Shown: positions 15,634 through 23,373 of the stretch, one piece after another
Layout of the letters: each line of letters begins with the position of its first letter
Position numbering within the stretch: the first letter of the stretch is position 1
Assembly (NCBI GenBank): GCA_016787135.1
Contig: JAEUVK010000024.1
Span: 1-32,333, forward strand
Reading direction: 5' to 3'
DNA length: 32,333 nucleotides
DNA from: Chitinophagaceae bacterium
GTDB lineage: Bacteria; Bacteroidota; Bacteroidia; Chitinophagales; Chitinophagaceae
Translations under genes and position numbers: made by a program
The notes under the pieces: generated by a model
Databases searched by the model: none
Seen by the model: the letters and a program-made list of their open reading frames with translations, nothing else
What the model was told of the DNA's origin: nothing

Positions 15634-16345
15634 TGGGTAATTCTTTATTGTGTTTAAAAACATCTTCCTCTATGAATTTCCAGCCGCCGCCCATACTCGA
15701 CATTTCTCCCCGGCCTTCCACATAGTCGTGATAAAAAACGAGGTACACATGAACAACTGCGAAGAGAATGAAGAACCACATGGTCCAATGATGCACCTGG
15801 CGCAGGAAAATATCACCCCCGAACATATAAGGTACCCAGGCAAACATTTTGGGAAACCACCAACTGGTGCTCATGGAAGCATACAAGCCAAACCCGGTCA
15901 GGCATTGCACTAAGAAAGCGATGAAGGTGAAAAAGTAGATCAATCCTGCCATGGCATTATGTCCCACACTCATGTGTTCTTTTCCCCGCAGCATCAGTAT
16001 ATCCATTTTGAACACATGCCACATCTCTTTAAAGAATTTCTTAGAAGTAGGAACGAATTGTTTCCAGTTAGAATATTTGTTCCCGGCAAAACCCCAGTAG
16101 ATACGGAACAGGAAATTGAAGAAGAATACATACGCTGCAATAAAATGGATCAGTCTCACCCATCCCATCACAAAACGCTGCGAAGGCTCCTGCCCGCTTT
16201 GTATCGCCAGCGGGTTGGCAATATAAAAACCCGTAGCAATCAGCACGATGATGACAAAGGCATTCAGCCAATGATACAAACGTACCGGTTTCTCCCACAC
16301 ATATACCCGGCGCAGTTTATGAACAGTAGTTTTTTCAGTCGTCAT
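15617..16345 (-). CDS. hyaC: Ni/Fe-hydrogenase b-type cytochrome subunit
   Basis: A 242-residue membrane protein with four transmembrane helices (about 27-47, 62-84, 130-155, 184-206). It is the di-heme cytochrome that anchors group 1 hydrogenases and passes electrons from the small subunit to the quinone pool. Candidate heme ligands are His25 (LYHW), His67 (RLIH), His185 or His186 (VHHW) and His199 (VVHV). The C-terminal HDYVEGRGE segment followed by MSSMGGGWKF is typical of HyaC/HoxZ. It lies 16 nt after the large subunit gene and overlaps the protease gene. Confidence 0.94.
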   Translation of the reverse strand: MTTEKTTVHKLRRVYVWEKPVRLYHWLNAFVIIVLIATGFYIANPLAIQSGQEPSQRFVMGWVRLIHFIAAYVFFFNFLFRIYWGFAGNKYSNWKQFVPTSKKFFKEMWHVFKMDILMLRGKEHMSVGHNAMAGLIYFFTFIAFLVQCLTGFGLYASMSTSWWFPKMFAWVPYMFGGDIFLRQVHHWTMWFFILFAVVHVYLVFYHDYVEGRGEMSSMGGGWKFIEEDVFKHNKELPNAPKS

Positions 16346-16361
16346 ACGATCATTTTAAAAA

Positions 16362-18086
16362 TTAATCGCCCAATACACTGATACGGTTGATATGCTTTCC
16401 TTCTTCATCATACAAATGAACTGCACAGGCCAGGCAGGGATCGAATGAATGCACGGTGCGTAATATCTCTACCGGTTTTTTTGGATCGGCGACCGGCGTA
16501 TCCCGCAACGCTGCTTCATATGCTGAAACCTGTCCCTTACCATCTCTTGGTGAAGCATTCCACGTTGTAGGCACTACCAACTGGTAATTAGCGATCTTTT
16601 CATCTTCAATATTGATCCAGTGTGCCAATGCACCACGCGGCGCTTCCGAATGACCAACACCCAATGCTTTGCCGGGCCATTTTTCCGGATCCCTTTTTGT
16701 TGAATCAGCCATACGTGTATCACCATTCTTTATATTCTCAATTAACTGGTGATAAAAATCCAGGCCCCATCTTGTCACTAAAATACTTTCCAGGCCACGG
16801 GCTGCAGTGCGCCCTAATGTAGAGAACAGGGCAGTAACAGGCACATTCAGATCCTTCAGGGCTTTATCCACTACTTCTTTGAATTCTTCTCTTCCTCTTG
16901 CATAACCTACCAGCATTCTTGACAGTGGCCCTACTTCTACGGCATGGCCTTTCCAGCGGGGTGTTTTCAGGTAACTATACTTCTGCGTGGTATCGAGATT
17001 TTCAAAAGGAGGCTTTGGTCCTGTGTATCTTATCTTGCTTTCTCCTTTCCAGGGATGTAAACCACCATTGGCCGCTCCTTTGTATTCATACCAGGAATGA
17101 TCAATGAACTCCTGTATCTCGTCATCTTTCCGCAGATCCACATCATATACTTTACTGATATCTTTATCGAGGATAACCCCGGACGGGAATTTATAAGACG
17201 AAGTATCCCGGTAACCATTCCACGGCAGGTCGCCGTACACCATATAGTTACCAAGACCGCCACCGATAGCACCCCAATCCTTATAGAATGAAGCGATCGC
17301 CATGAGGTCGGGGATATACACCTGTTCAATGAATTGTTTTCCCTGTTGTAATAACTGTTCAACATAAGCGAGTCTCTCCGCATTCAAACCGCTCACATCA
17401 TCTGTACTGATCGCACAGGCCATACCGCCCACGAGATAATTCGGGTGCGGATTCTTACCCCCAAAAATCGTATGGACCTTTACAATTTCCTTTTGCCACT
17501 CCAGGGCCTCGAGGTAATGTGCAAGCCCTATGAGATTTACTTCAGCCGGGAGCTTATAAGCAGGATGCCCCCAGTAGCCATTGCTAAAAATTCCCAGTTG
17601 CCCGCTTTCAACAAACTTTGTTACCCGTTTTTGCAGATCACTGAAATAGCCGGGTGATGATTTGGGCCAGTTGGAAATGCTCTGTGCCAGTTCAGAGGTT
17701 TTCTTTGGATCTGCTTTTAAAGCATTCACCACATCCACCCAGTCCATGGCATGCAAATGATAGAAATGCACCACATGGTCATGCATGTATTGTGCACAGA
17801 ACATAATATTGCGAACTATCTCTGCATTGGGCGGAACGACAATATCCAATGCATCTTCCACGCACCGCACAGAAGTCAGTGAATGAACAGAAGTACAGAC
17901 ACCACATACACGGCCGACATAGGCCCAGGCATCCCGGGGATCACGACCCCTTAATATCTCTTCCAGCAACCGCACCATCGTACCGCTGCTGAAAGCGTCT
18001 TTTATCTTACCATTCTCAATGTCTGCTTCAATGCGAAGATGGCCTTCTATTCTTGTAACGGGGTCAACAACAATTCTTGTACTCAT
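16362..18086 (-). CDS. hyaB: [NiFe] hydrogenase large subunit, group 1
   Basis: A 574-residue catalytic subunit of an uptake hydrogenase that splits H2 at a Ni-Fe(CN)2CO site. The four Ni-binding cysteines are present: C61 and C64 in the N-terminal motif RVCGVCTSVH, and C551 and C554 in the C-terminal motif DPCLACAVH. After His557 a 17-residue tail (beginning LYDEEG) remains, the part removed by HyaD during maturation. Glu14 in RIEGH is the conserved residue near the site. Length and order (small, large, cytochrome b, protease) are as in group 1d operons. It has no signal peptide and would be exported with the small subunit. Confidence 0.96.
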   Translation of the reverse strand: MSTRIVVDPVTRIEGHLRIEADIENGKIKDAFSSGTMVRLLEEILRGRDPRDAWAYVGRVCGVCTSVHSLTSVRCVEDALDIVVPPNAEIVRNIMFCAQYMHDHVVHFYHLHAMDWVDVVNALKADPKKTSELAQSISNWPKSSPGYFSDLQKRVTKFVESGQLGIFSNGYWGHPAYKLPAEVNLIGLAHYLEALEWQKEIVKVHTIFGGKNPHPNYLVGGMACAISTDDVSGLNAERLAYVEQLLQQGKQFIEQVYIPDLMAIASFYKDWGAIGGGLGNYMVYGDLPWNGYRDTSSYKFPSGVILDKDISKVYDVDLRKDDEIQEFIDHSWYEYKGAANGGLHPWKGESKIRYTGPKPPFENLDTTQKYSYLKTPRWKGHAVEVGPLSRMLVGYARGREEFKEVVDKALKDLNVPVTALFSTLGRTAARGLESILVTRWGLDFYHQLIENIKNGDTRMADSTKRDPEKWPGKALGVGHSEAPRGALAHWINIEDEKIANYQLVVPTTWNASPRDGKGQVSAYEAALRDTPVADPKKPVEILRTVHSFDPCLACAVHLYDEEGKHINRISVLGD

Positions 18087-18115
18087 ATAAAAAATTGTGG
18101 CAGTAAGTAAATGGG

Positions 18116-19243
18116 TTACCCTTTCAGTTCATGCTCACTTTCCTTTCCTTCTTTCTCCAGGTTCCTGATCAGTTTTTTCTTGCGCACATTGGTCATGATC
18201 GCATGGGCTGCCAATGCACCGGCAGTAACACCCAATGCTACCTTGCCTACCGTATCTGCTGTTGACTCAATGCCGAATCCCGGGAAAGCGGAAGCCCGTT
18301 CATAGATACGCCCGTTGTCCCAATAGTTTTCTTCACTGCATCCAAAACATCCGTGACCTGACTGTATCGGGAAACTGGTACCGTTGTTCCATTTGGTGAC
18401 AGCACAGGCATTGTAAGTTGATGGCCCTTTACATCCTACTTTGTATAAGCAATAACCTTTCTTCGCATTATCGTCATCAAAACTTTCCACATACAAACCC
18501 GCATCGTAATAAGGTCTGCGGTAACAGGTATCATGAACCCTCTTACTATAAAATGCCTTCGGCCTGCCTAATCCATCCAATTCAGGAAGCCGGCCGAATG
18601 TTACTACATGGACAATTACTCCCGCCATCACTTCCCCTATCGGGGGACAGCCCGGAACTTTAATGACCGGCTTGCCTTTTACGAGCTTGTGAATAGGCGT
18701 GGCAGAGGTAGGATTAGGCCTGGCTGCCTGTACACACCCATTGCTGGCACAACTGCCCCATGCTATGATCGCCTTTGCACCTTCAGCCGCTTCCTCCAGT
18801 ATCTGCAGTGATGTTTTGCCCCCGATCATGCAATACACGCCATCAGCAGCAGTCGGTACACTTCCTTCCACGCATAAGATGTATTCGCCCTTGTATTTTG
18901 TCATCGTATTCTTCATTGCTTCTTCGGCCTGGAAGCCGGAAGCCGCCATTAATGTTTCAGTATAGTCCAGCGAGATCTGGTCGAGCAGCACATCCGCTAC
19001 AATCGGGTGAGACGAACGGATAAACGACTCGCTGCAACAGGTACATTCCTGGAAATGCAGCCAGATCACCGGTAATCTTGGTTTGGACGACATGGCTCTG
19101 ACCACCTGCCCGACAGAGGAATTCTCAAGGCCCAGATAGGCAGCCATCAATGTACAGAATTTGAGAAAATCCTTTCTTGAATATCCTTTTCTCTTAAACT
19201 CTTCCAGGTAAGTGGGGTTTTGCTGAACAGCTTCGTTCTTCAT
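18116..19243 (-). CDS. hyaA: [NiFe] hydrogenase small subunit, oxygen-tolerant (group 1d) type
   Basis: A 375-residue electron-transfer subunit. The N-terminus has a Tat-type signal, but the twin-arginine position reads SRKDFLK (Arg-Lys), followed by a hydrophobic stretch. Around the proximal cluster all six cysteines of oxygen-tolerant enzymes are present: C67, C69 and C70 (ECTCCSES), C165 and C170 (GSCASNGC) and C199 (PGCPP). These line up with C17, C19, C20, C115, C120 and C149 of the Ralstonia MBH at a constant offset of 50, and Glu126 matches Glu76. Distal-cluster residues H237, C240, C265 and C271 and a medial-cluster set (C280, C299, C302) follow. A C-terminal helix (about 329-352) anchors it in the membrane. 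It is the first gene of the operon. Confidence 0.95.
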   Translation of the reverse strand: MKNEAVQQNPTYLEEFKRKGYSRKDFLKFCTLMAAYLGLENSSVGQVVRAMSSKPRLPVIWLHFQECTCCSESFIRSSHPIVADVLLDQISLDYTETLMAASGFQAEEAMKNTMTKYKGEYILCVEGSVPTAADGVYCMIGGKTSLQILEEAAEGAKAIIAWGSCASNGCVQAARPNPTSATPIHKLVKGKPVIKVPGCPPIGEVMAGVIVHVVTFGRLPELDGLGRPKAFYSKRVHDTCYRRPYYDAGLYVESFDDDNAKKGYCLYKVGCKGPSTYNACAVTKWNNGTSFPIQSGHGCFGCSEENYWDNGRIYERASAFPGFGIESTADTVGKVALGVTAGALAAHAIMTNVRKKKLIRNLEKEGKESEHELKG

Positions 19244-19299
19244 TGTGCAGAAGATTTATGGCAACATCGCCGTGAGAGAAATAAGCATAGCAAGTTTAT

Positions 19300-19316
19300 T
19301 GACATAAATATTGTCA
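19300..19316. promoter_or_regulatory. Candidate operator: TGACA-N7-TGTCA palindrome in the hya/hyp divergent region
   Basis: A 5-bp inverted repeat TGACA/TGTCA separated by TAAATAT, in the 162-nt region between the divergent hydrogenase structural and maturation operons. A further half site ATTGTCA lies at 19327-19333. The size and spacing are like binding sites of dimeric helix-turn-helix regulators, but no regulator gene is in the window. Possible -7 boxes with one mismatch each are TAAACTTG on the minus strand (19298-19291, for hyaA) and TAATATTG on the plus strand (19379-19386). Confidence 0.35.
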
Positions 19317-19405
19317 GGCGATGAGAATTGTCATTGGAAATTGTGATAAAAGTCAGCACTGGTAAGGATAAAGGAGGCTAATATTGGTAACCTTAAAATA
19401 AGAGT

Positions 19406-19603
19406 ATGCGAAAATTTTTGTCTTTCCTCCTTATCATGTCAGCCTCATCGTCTTCATTTGCCCATGAAGGGCATGGACATACAGAAGGTTTTACGATCAC
19501 TCACTATTTCACAGAGCCCGAGCATTTCATCCCACTGGCTGCAGCGATTGTAGTAGCGATCGTCATGGTAAGAAAATGGAGACGATCTGCCACCAAAAAA
19601 TGA
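19406..19603 (+). CDS. Small membrane protein with His-rich exported N-terminus, first gene of the hyp operon
   Basis: A 65-residue protein of no recognised family. Residues 1-19 form a signal peptide with a likely cleavage site after SSSFA-19, which would leave a mature N-terminus starting HEGHGH. A single transmembrane helix lies at about 42-56 and a basic tail RKWRRSATKK would face the cytoplasm. The His-rich start recalls the exported N-terminus of HupE/UreJ nickel permeases, but the protein is far too short to be one. Its stop is 4 nt before the hypA start, so the two are very probably cotranslated. A role in nickel handling at the membrane for hydrogenase assembly is an inference from context and the His cluster. 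Confidence 0.7.
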   Translation: MRKFLSFLLIMSASSSSFAHEGHGHTEGFTITHYFTEPEHFIPLAAAIVVAIVMVRKWRRSATKK

Positions 19604-19607
19604 TACC

Positions 19608-19949
19608 ATGCATGAGCTCTCTATCGTGATGAACATTATACAGATCGCCGAAAAAGAATCGGCTGCCAATAATGCATCCGCGGTGGAGGAGATAGAACTG
19701 GATATCGGCGAACTAAGCGGCATTGAGCCATCAGCATTCGATTTTGCGTGGGAACAGGCTATCAAATCCTCTCTGCTCGACGGATCAGCGAGGAAAATAA
19801 ATCACATACCCGGTGAAGGGCAGTGTATCGAATGTGGTGCTGTATTCCCGATGCACCGGTTATACGATCCGTGTCCAGTTTGCGGTGAACATTTTATAAC
19901 GATTACTAAGGGAAAAGAGTTAAGAGTGCGGTCAATAGTAGTGAACTGA
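19608..19949 (+). CDS. hypA: Hydrogenase nickel insertion protein HypA
   Basis: A 113-residue metallochaperone. The N-terminal MHELS carries the conserved nickel ligand His2 with Glu3. The zinc site is the pair C73-x2-C76 and C89-x2-C92. HypA receives nickel with HypB and delivers it to the hydrogenase large subunit. The short ATG-initiated start at 19608 is fixed by the need for His at position 2. It lies between the small His-rich membrane protein and hypB. Confidence 0.96.
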   Translation: MHELSIVMNIIQIAEKESAANNASAVEEIELDIGELSGIEPSAFDFAWEQAIKSSLLDGSARKINHIPGEGQCIECGAVFPMHRLYDPCPVCGEHFITITKGKELRVRSIVVN

Positions 19950-19980
19950 ATATAATCATCATCAACTATAAATCCATTAT

Positions 19981-20745
19981 ATGTGCAGTACCTGCGGTTG
20001 CGATGCCAATGCCTCCCCGTCGATCAAACAGATAGATGATCACGACCACCATCATGATCACGATCATCATCATTCCCATGAAAAGAAGATCATCGAAGTG
20101 GAAAAAGATGTTTTGTACGAAAACAACCTGCTGGCGCAGCGTAACAGGGGTTATTTCGATGCAAAAAATATCCTGGCGCTGAATCTTGTCAGCTCCCCGG
20201 GATCAGGCAAAACAACTTTGCTGGAAAGAACACTGACAGACCTGAAGAATGAATTCGCATTTTTTGTGATCGAAGGCGACCAGCAAACATCAAGGGATGC
20301 CGACCGTATTCATGCAACAGGTACCAAAGTAGCCCAGATCAATACCGGCAAAGGCTGCCACCTCGATGCGCACATGATACTGCATGCACTGCAAGGCATG
20401 AAACCTGCTGAGAATTCTATCCTCTTTATTGAGAATGTCGGCAATCTTGTTTGCCCTGCTATGTTTGATCTCGGCGAAAAGGAAAGAGTAGTTATTATCA
20501 GTGTGACTGAAGGCGACGACAAACCTATCAAGTACCCGGACATGTTCCATACTTCAACATTGTGTATCATTAATAAGATTGACCTGCTTCCCTATGTTTC
20601 TTTTAGCATGGAAAAAGTAAAAGAATATGCCAGACAGGTAAATCCTGAACTGGCATTCATTGAACTGAGCTGCACGACGGGTGAAGGAATGGCACAATGG
20701 TATCAATGGTTGAAAGAAAAAATTTTGGCGCCCGCAGTTGTATAA
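19981..20745 (+). CDS. hypB: Hydrogenase nickel incorporation GTPase HypB
   Basis: A 254-residue GTPase that supplies nickel for the [NiFe] site. The N-terminus has the high-affinity metal motif CSTCGC (C2, C5, C7), then a His-rich stretch at 21-33 with nine histidines and several aspartates, suited to nickel storage. The P-loop is GSPGSGKTT-like at 72-79, and the NKID motif for guanine recognition follows near residue 198. The length is normal for HypB with a His-rich tail. It is followed after 31 nt by hypF. Confidence 0.96.
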   Translation: MCSTCGCDANASPSIKQIDDHDHHHDHDHHHSHEKKIIEVEKDVLYENNLLAQRNRGYFDAKNILALNLVSSPGSGKTTLLERTLTDLKNEFAFFVIEGDQQTSRDADRIHATGTKVAQINTGKGCHLDAHMILHALQGMKPAENSILFIENVGNLVCPAMFDLGEKERVVIISVTEGDDKPIKYPDMFHTSTLCIINKIDLLPYVSFSMEKVKEYARQVNPELAFIELSCTTGEGMAQWYQWLKEKILAPAVV

Positions 20746-20776
20746 AATTGACCGGCTCATTTTTTATTGGATCACC

Positions 20777-23092
20777 ATGAACACCTGGCATATCCATATC
20801 GGCGGATTGGTACAGGGGGTCGGCTTCCGGCCTTACGTCTGTCGTATGGCCGGCGCTCTGGGAATAAAGGGCTGTGTCAGTAATGGAAATGACGGCGTTC
20901 ATATTCTGTTCAATGCAACTGGCGAACAGGCAACCGGCTTTTATAACAAATTAGTCAGTTCTCCTCCTGCCAATGCCATCATCCGGACACATCATTGCGA
21001 AAGGGCCCATTCTCAAAAATTTGATGACTTCTCGATACAAGCGAGTGATTCAACCGCAAAACCCGATATGCTGCTGGCCCCGGATATAGCGATCTGCCAT
21101 CAATGCCTCCACGAAATTCAGGATCCCGGCAGTAACCGTTTCCAATATCCCTTTACTACCTGTCTCGAATGCGGCCCGCGGTACTCGATCATATCGGATC
21201 TTCCCTATGACAGGGAGAATACAACCATGGCTGAACTAAAAATGTGTGCCTGTTGCCATACGGAATATAATGATATCAACAACCGCAGGCATTACAGCCA
21301 GACCAATTCATGCCCGTATTGCAGTATTCCTATCCATTTATTCGATAACCAGGGAATAGCTATCTGCCATGACACCGAATGTGCGATGGTATTAGTACAC
21401 CAGGCGTTACAGGAAGGCAAAATTGTTGCTGTAAAAGGTATCGGCGGGTATTTATTGCTTTGCGATGCCACCCGGCAACATTCCATAAGGACCCTGCGTG
21501 AACGTAAACACCGGCCCGCCAAGCCTTTCGCAGTGATGTATCCCTCCCTTGCCATGATGGAAAAAGACCTTATTATCACTGGCAAAGAAAAAGAAGCATT
21601 AACAGGAAAAGTGTCACCTATCGTTCTTTGTAAACTAAAACAAGAACCAGCTACAGGGTTATGTGCAAACGCTGTTGCTCCCGGACTGGATAAAATAGGC
21701 GCTATGTTGCCTTATACTCCACTTCTTTTTTTACTATCCAGACGTTTTGCTCATCCTTTAATAGCCACCAGCGGCAACCTGAGCGGTTCTCCTGTCATTT
21801 ATACAGATGAAGATGCATTGATCTGGCTTGGTGAACAGGCCGATCTTATCCTGGCTTTTGACAGGGATATCGTCACTCCGCAGGATGATAGTGTATTACA
21901 GTTCTCGGAACGATACGGGCACCGTATTGTGCTAAGGAGATCAAGAGGGCTGGCGCCAAATTATTATCCTTCGCCATTTGATATTGACAACAACATTTTG
22001 GCAATGGGCGCAGACCTGAAAAGTTCTTTTGCCCTGCTTGACGATCACAATCTTTACGTTAGCCAGTACCTGGGAGACCAGGGCAGTTATGATTCACAGG
22101 AAAGTTATAAGAATACATTGCGGCATTTATCGGCATTACTGCATTTCAAGCCCGGACATATCCTTATTGATAATCACCCGGACTATTTTGTATCAAAGGC
22201 CGGAAAGGATATTGGCGAAGAATTGAAGATACCGGTATCCGGCATCCAGCATCACAAAGCACATTTTTGTGCAGTGCTGGCCGAGAATGATCTGCTTCAT
22301 GATGAGGAAAATGTTTTAGGTGTAATATGGGATGGTACAGGTTATGGTGATGATCAGCAAATATGGGGCGGTGAATTCCTTTTGCTGGAAGATGGTGACA
22401 TCAGCCGTTATATGCACCTCGACTATTTCCCACAACTGCTGGGTGATAAAATGAGCAAGGAACCAAGAATAAGCGCTGTATCATTATTGCGGAATAATAT
22501 GGATCACCTGATGCTGATCCGTGACCAGTTCTCCATAGAAGAAAGAGAGTTTTACCTGAAATTGCTGAATCAGCAGCAACATCTGCTAACATCAAGTGCC
22601 GGCCGCTTGCTGGATGGCATTGCTTCTATCCTGGGAATACTGTCCTTCAATACCTATGAAGGTGAAGCGGCGATGAAGCTGGAAGCCGCAGCCCGTAAAT
22701 GTGATAGAAGTTTATTTGATCATTATGCCATCCCTGTCAATAAGAACAGGCTTAACTGGTCCACCATGATCGATGCAATCATGGCAGATAAAAAAGAGGG
22801 GCTTGCTATTCCGCTGATCGCCAGGAAAGTGTTTGTATCCCTTGCGATGCTGATCAGGAATGTAGCGATACGGTCCGGTGTTAAAAAAATTGCTTTCGGC
22901 GGGGGTGTTTTCCAGAATGCATTGCTGGTCGATCTCATTGCCGAACTGATGCAGGAAGAATTTGAATTATACTTTCATAAGCAGCTTAGCCCGAATGACG
23001 AGTGTATTGGGTTTGGACAGATCGCTTATATACAACTGATGAAACAATACGAGAAAAAAAATAGTCAGCAAACCGAAATGATCCATTATTAA
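20777..23092 (+). CDS. hypF: Carbamoyltransferase HypF
   Basis: A 771-residue enzyme that makes the cyanide ligands of the active-site iron from carbamoyl phosphate and ATP, handing a thiocarboxamide to HypE. Domains in order are an acylphosphatase-like part (GLVQGVGFRPYV near the start), two zinc-finger pairs (CHQC with CLEC, CACC with CPYC), a YrdC-like part (from about residue 215) and a Kae1-like carbamoyl transferase part. In the last, QHHKAH replaces the usual QHHHAH, but the two metal-binding histidines four residues apart are kept. ATG 20777 is preferred to an in-frame ATG at 20738 that overlaps hypB, because MNTWHIHIGG is the normal N-terminus. Confidence 0.95.
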   Translation: MNTWHIHIGGLVQGVGFRPYVCRMAGALGIKGCVSNGNDGVHILFNATGEQATGFYNKLVSSPPANAIIRTHHCERAHSQKFDDFSIQASDSTAKPDMLLAPDIAICHQCLHEIQDPGSNRFQYPFTTCLECGPRYSIISDLPYDRENTTMAELKMCACCHTEYNDINNRRHYSQTNSCPYCSIPIHLFDNQGIAICHDTECAMVLVHQALQEGKIVAVKGIGGYLLLCDATRQHSIRTLRERKHRPAKPFAVMYPSLAMMEKDLIITGKEKEALTGKVSPIVLCKLKQEPATGLCANAVAPGLDKIGAMLPYTPLLFLLSRRFAHPLIATSGNLSGSPVIYTDEDALIWLGEQADLILAFDRDIVTPQDDSVLQFSERYGHRIVLRRSRGLAPNYYPSPFDIDNNILAMGADLKSSFALLDDHNLYVSQYLGDQGSYDSQESYKNTLRHLSALLHFKPGHILIDNHPDYFVSKAGKDIGEELKIPVSGIQHHKAHFCAVLAENDLLHDEENVLGVIWDGTGYGDDQQIWGGEFLLLEDGDISRYMHLDYFPQLLGDKMSKEPRISAVSLLRNNMDHLMLIRDQFSIEEREFYLKLLNQQQHLLTSSAGRLLDGIASILGILSFNTYEGEAAMKLEAAARKCDRSLFDHYAIPVNKNRLNWSTMIDAIMADKKEGLAIPLIARKVFVSLAMLIRNVAIRSGVKKIAFGGGVFQNALLVDLIAELMQEEFELYFHKQLSPNDECIGFGQIAYIQLMKQYEKKNSQQTEMIHY

Positions 23093-23106
23093 CGTAACCA
23101 ATAATT

Positions 23107-23373
23107 ATGTGTCTGGCAATACCTGGAAAACTACTTTCTGTCACTGTGCAACTGGATGATACATTCAGGCAGGGTAAGGTCTCGTTCGGCGGTATCATCA
23201 AAGAAGTAAATCTTTCTATGGTGCCTGAGGCCAATGTAGGTGATTATGTACTGGTACATGTAGGCGTGGCAATTGGCCGGGTGGATGAGGAAGAAGCGCA
23301 ACAGACATTTGAATACCTGAAACGAATGGGTGAAGTGGATGAAATTGCTGATGAAGAAAAAAGTACTCAATGA
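23107..23373 (+). CDS. hypC: Hydrogenase assembly chaperone HypC
   Basis: An 88-residue chaperone starting MCLAIPGK, in which Cys2 becomes the N-terminal residue that holds the Fe(CN)2CO unit with HypD and contacts the large subunit. The length is typical. It starts 14 nt after hypF, and its TGA overlaps the hypD ATG in ATGA, which couples their translation; their products work as a complex. Confidence 0.96.
   Translation: MCLAIPGKLLSVTVQLDDTFRQGKVSFGGIIKEVNLSMVPEANVGDYVLVHVGVAIGRVDEEEAQQTFEYLKRMGEVDEIADEEKSTQ

Noticed and set aside
15634..15663. Upstream in-frame ATG for the hydrogenase maturation protease
   Set aside because: It would extend the overlap with the cytochrome b gene to 47 nt; ATG at 15633 gives the usual start just before the ILVMGIGN motif.
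19373..19377. GGAGG resembling a Shine-Dalgarno site before the small His-rich protein
   Set aside because: It lies 28 nt from the ATG, too far to act, and the other genes here do not use such sites.
20738..20776. Upstream in-frame ATG for hypF
   Set aside because: It would overlap hypB and add 13 residues before the normal HypF N-terminus; ATG 20777 places the acylphosphatase motif as in the family.
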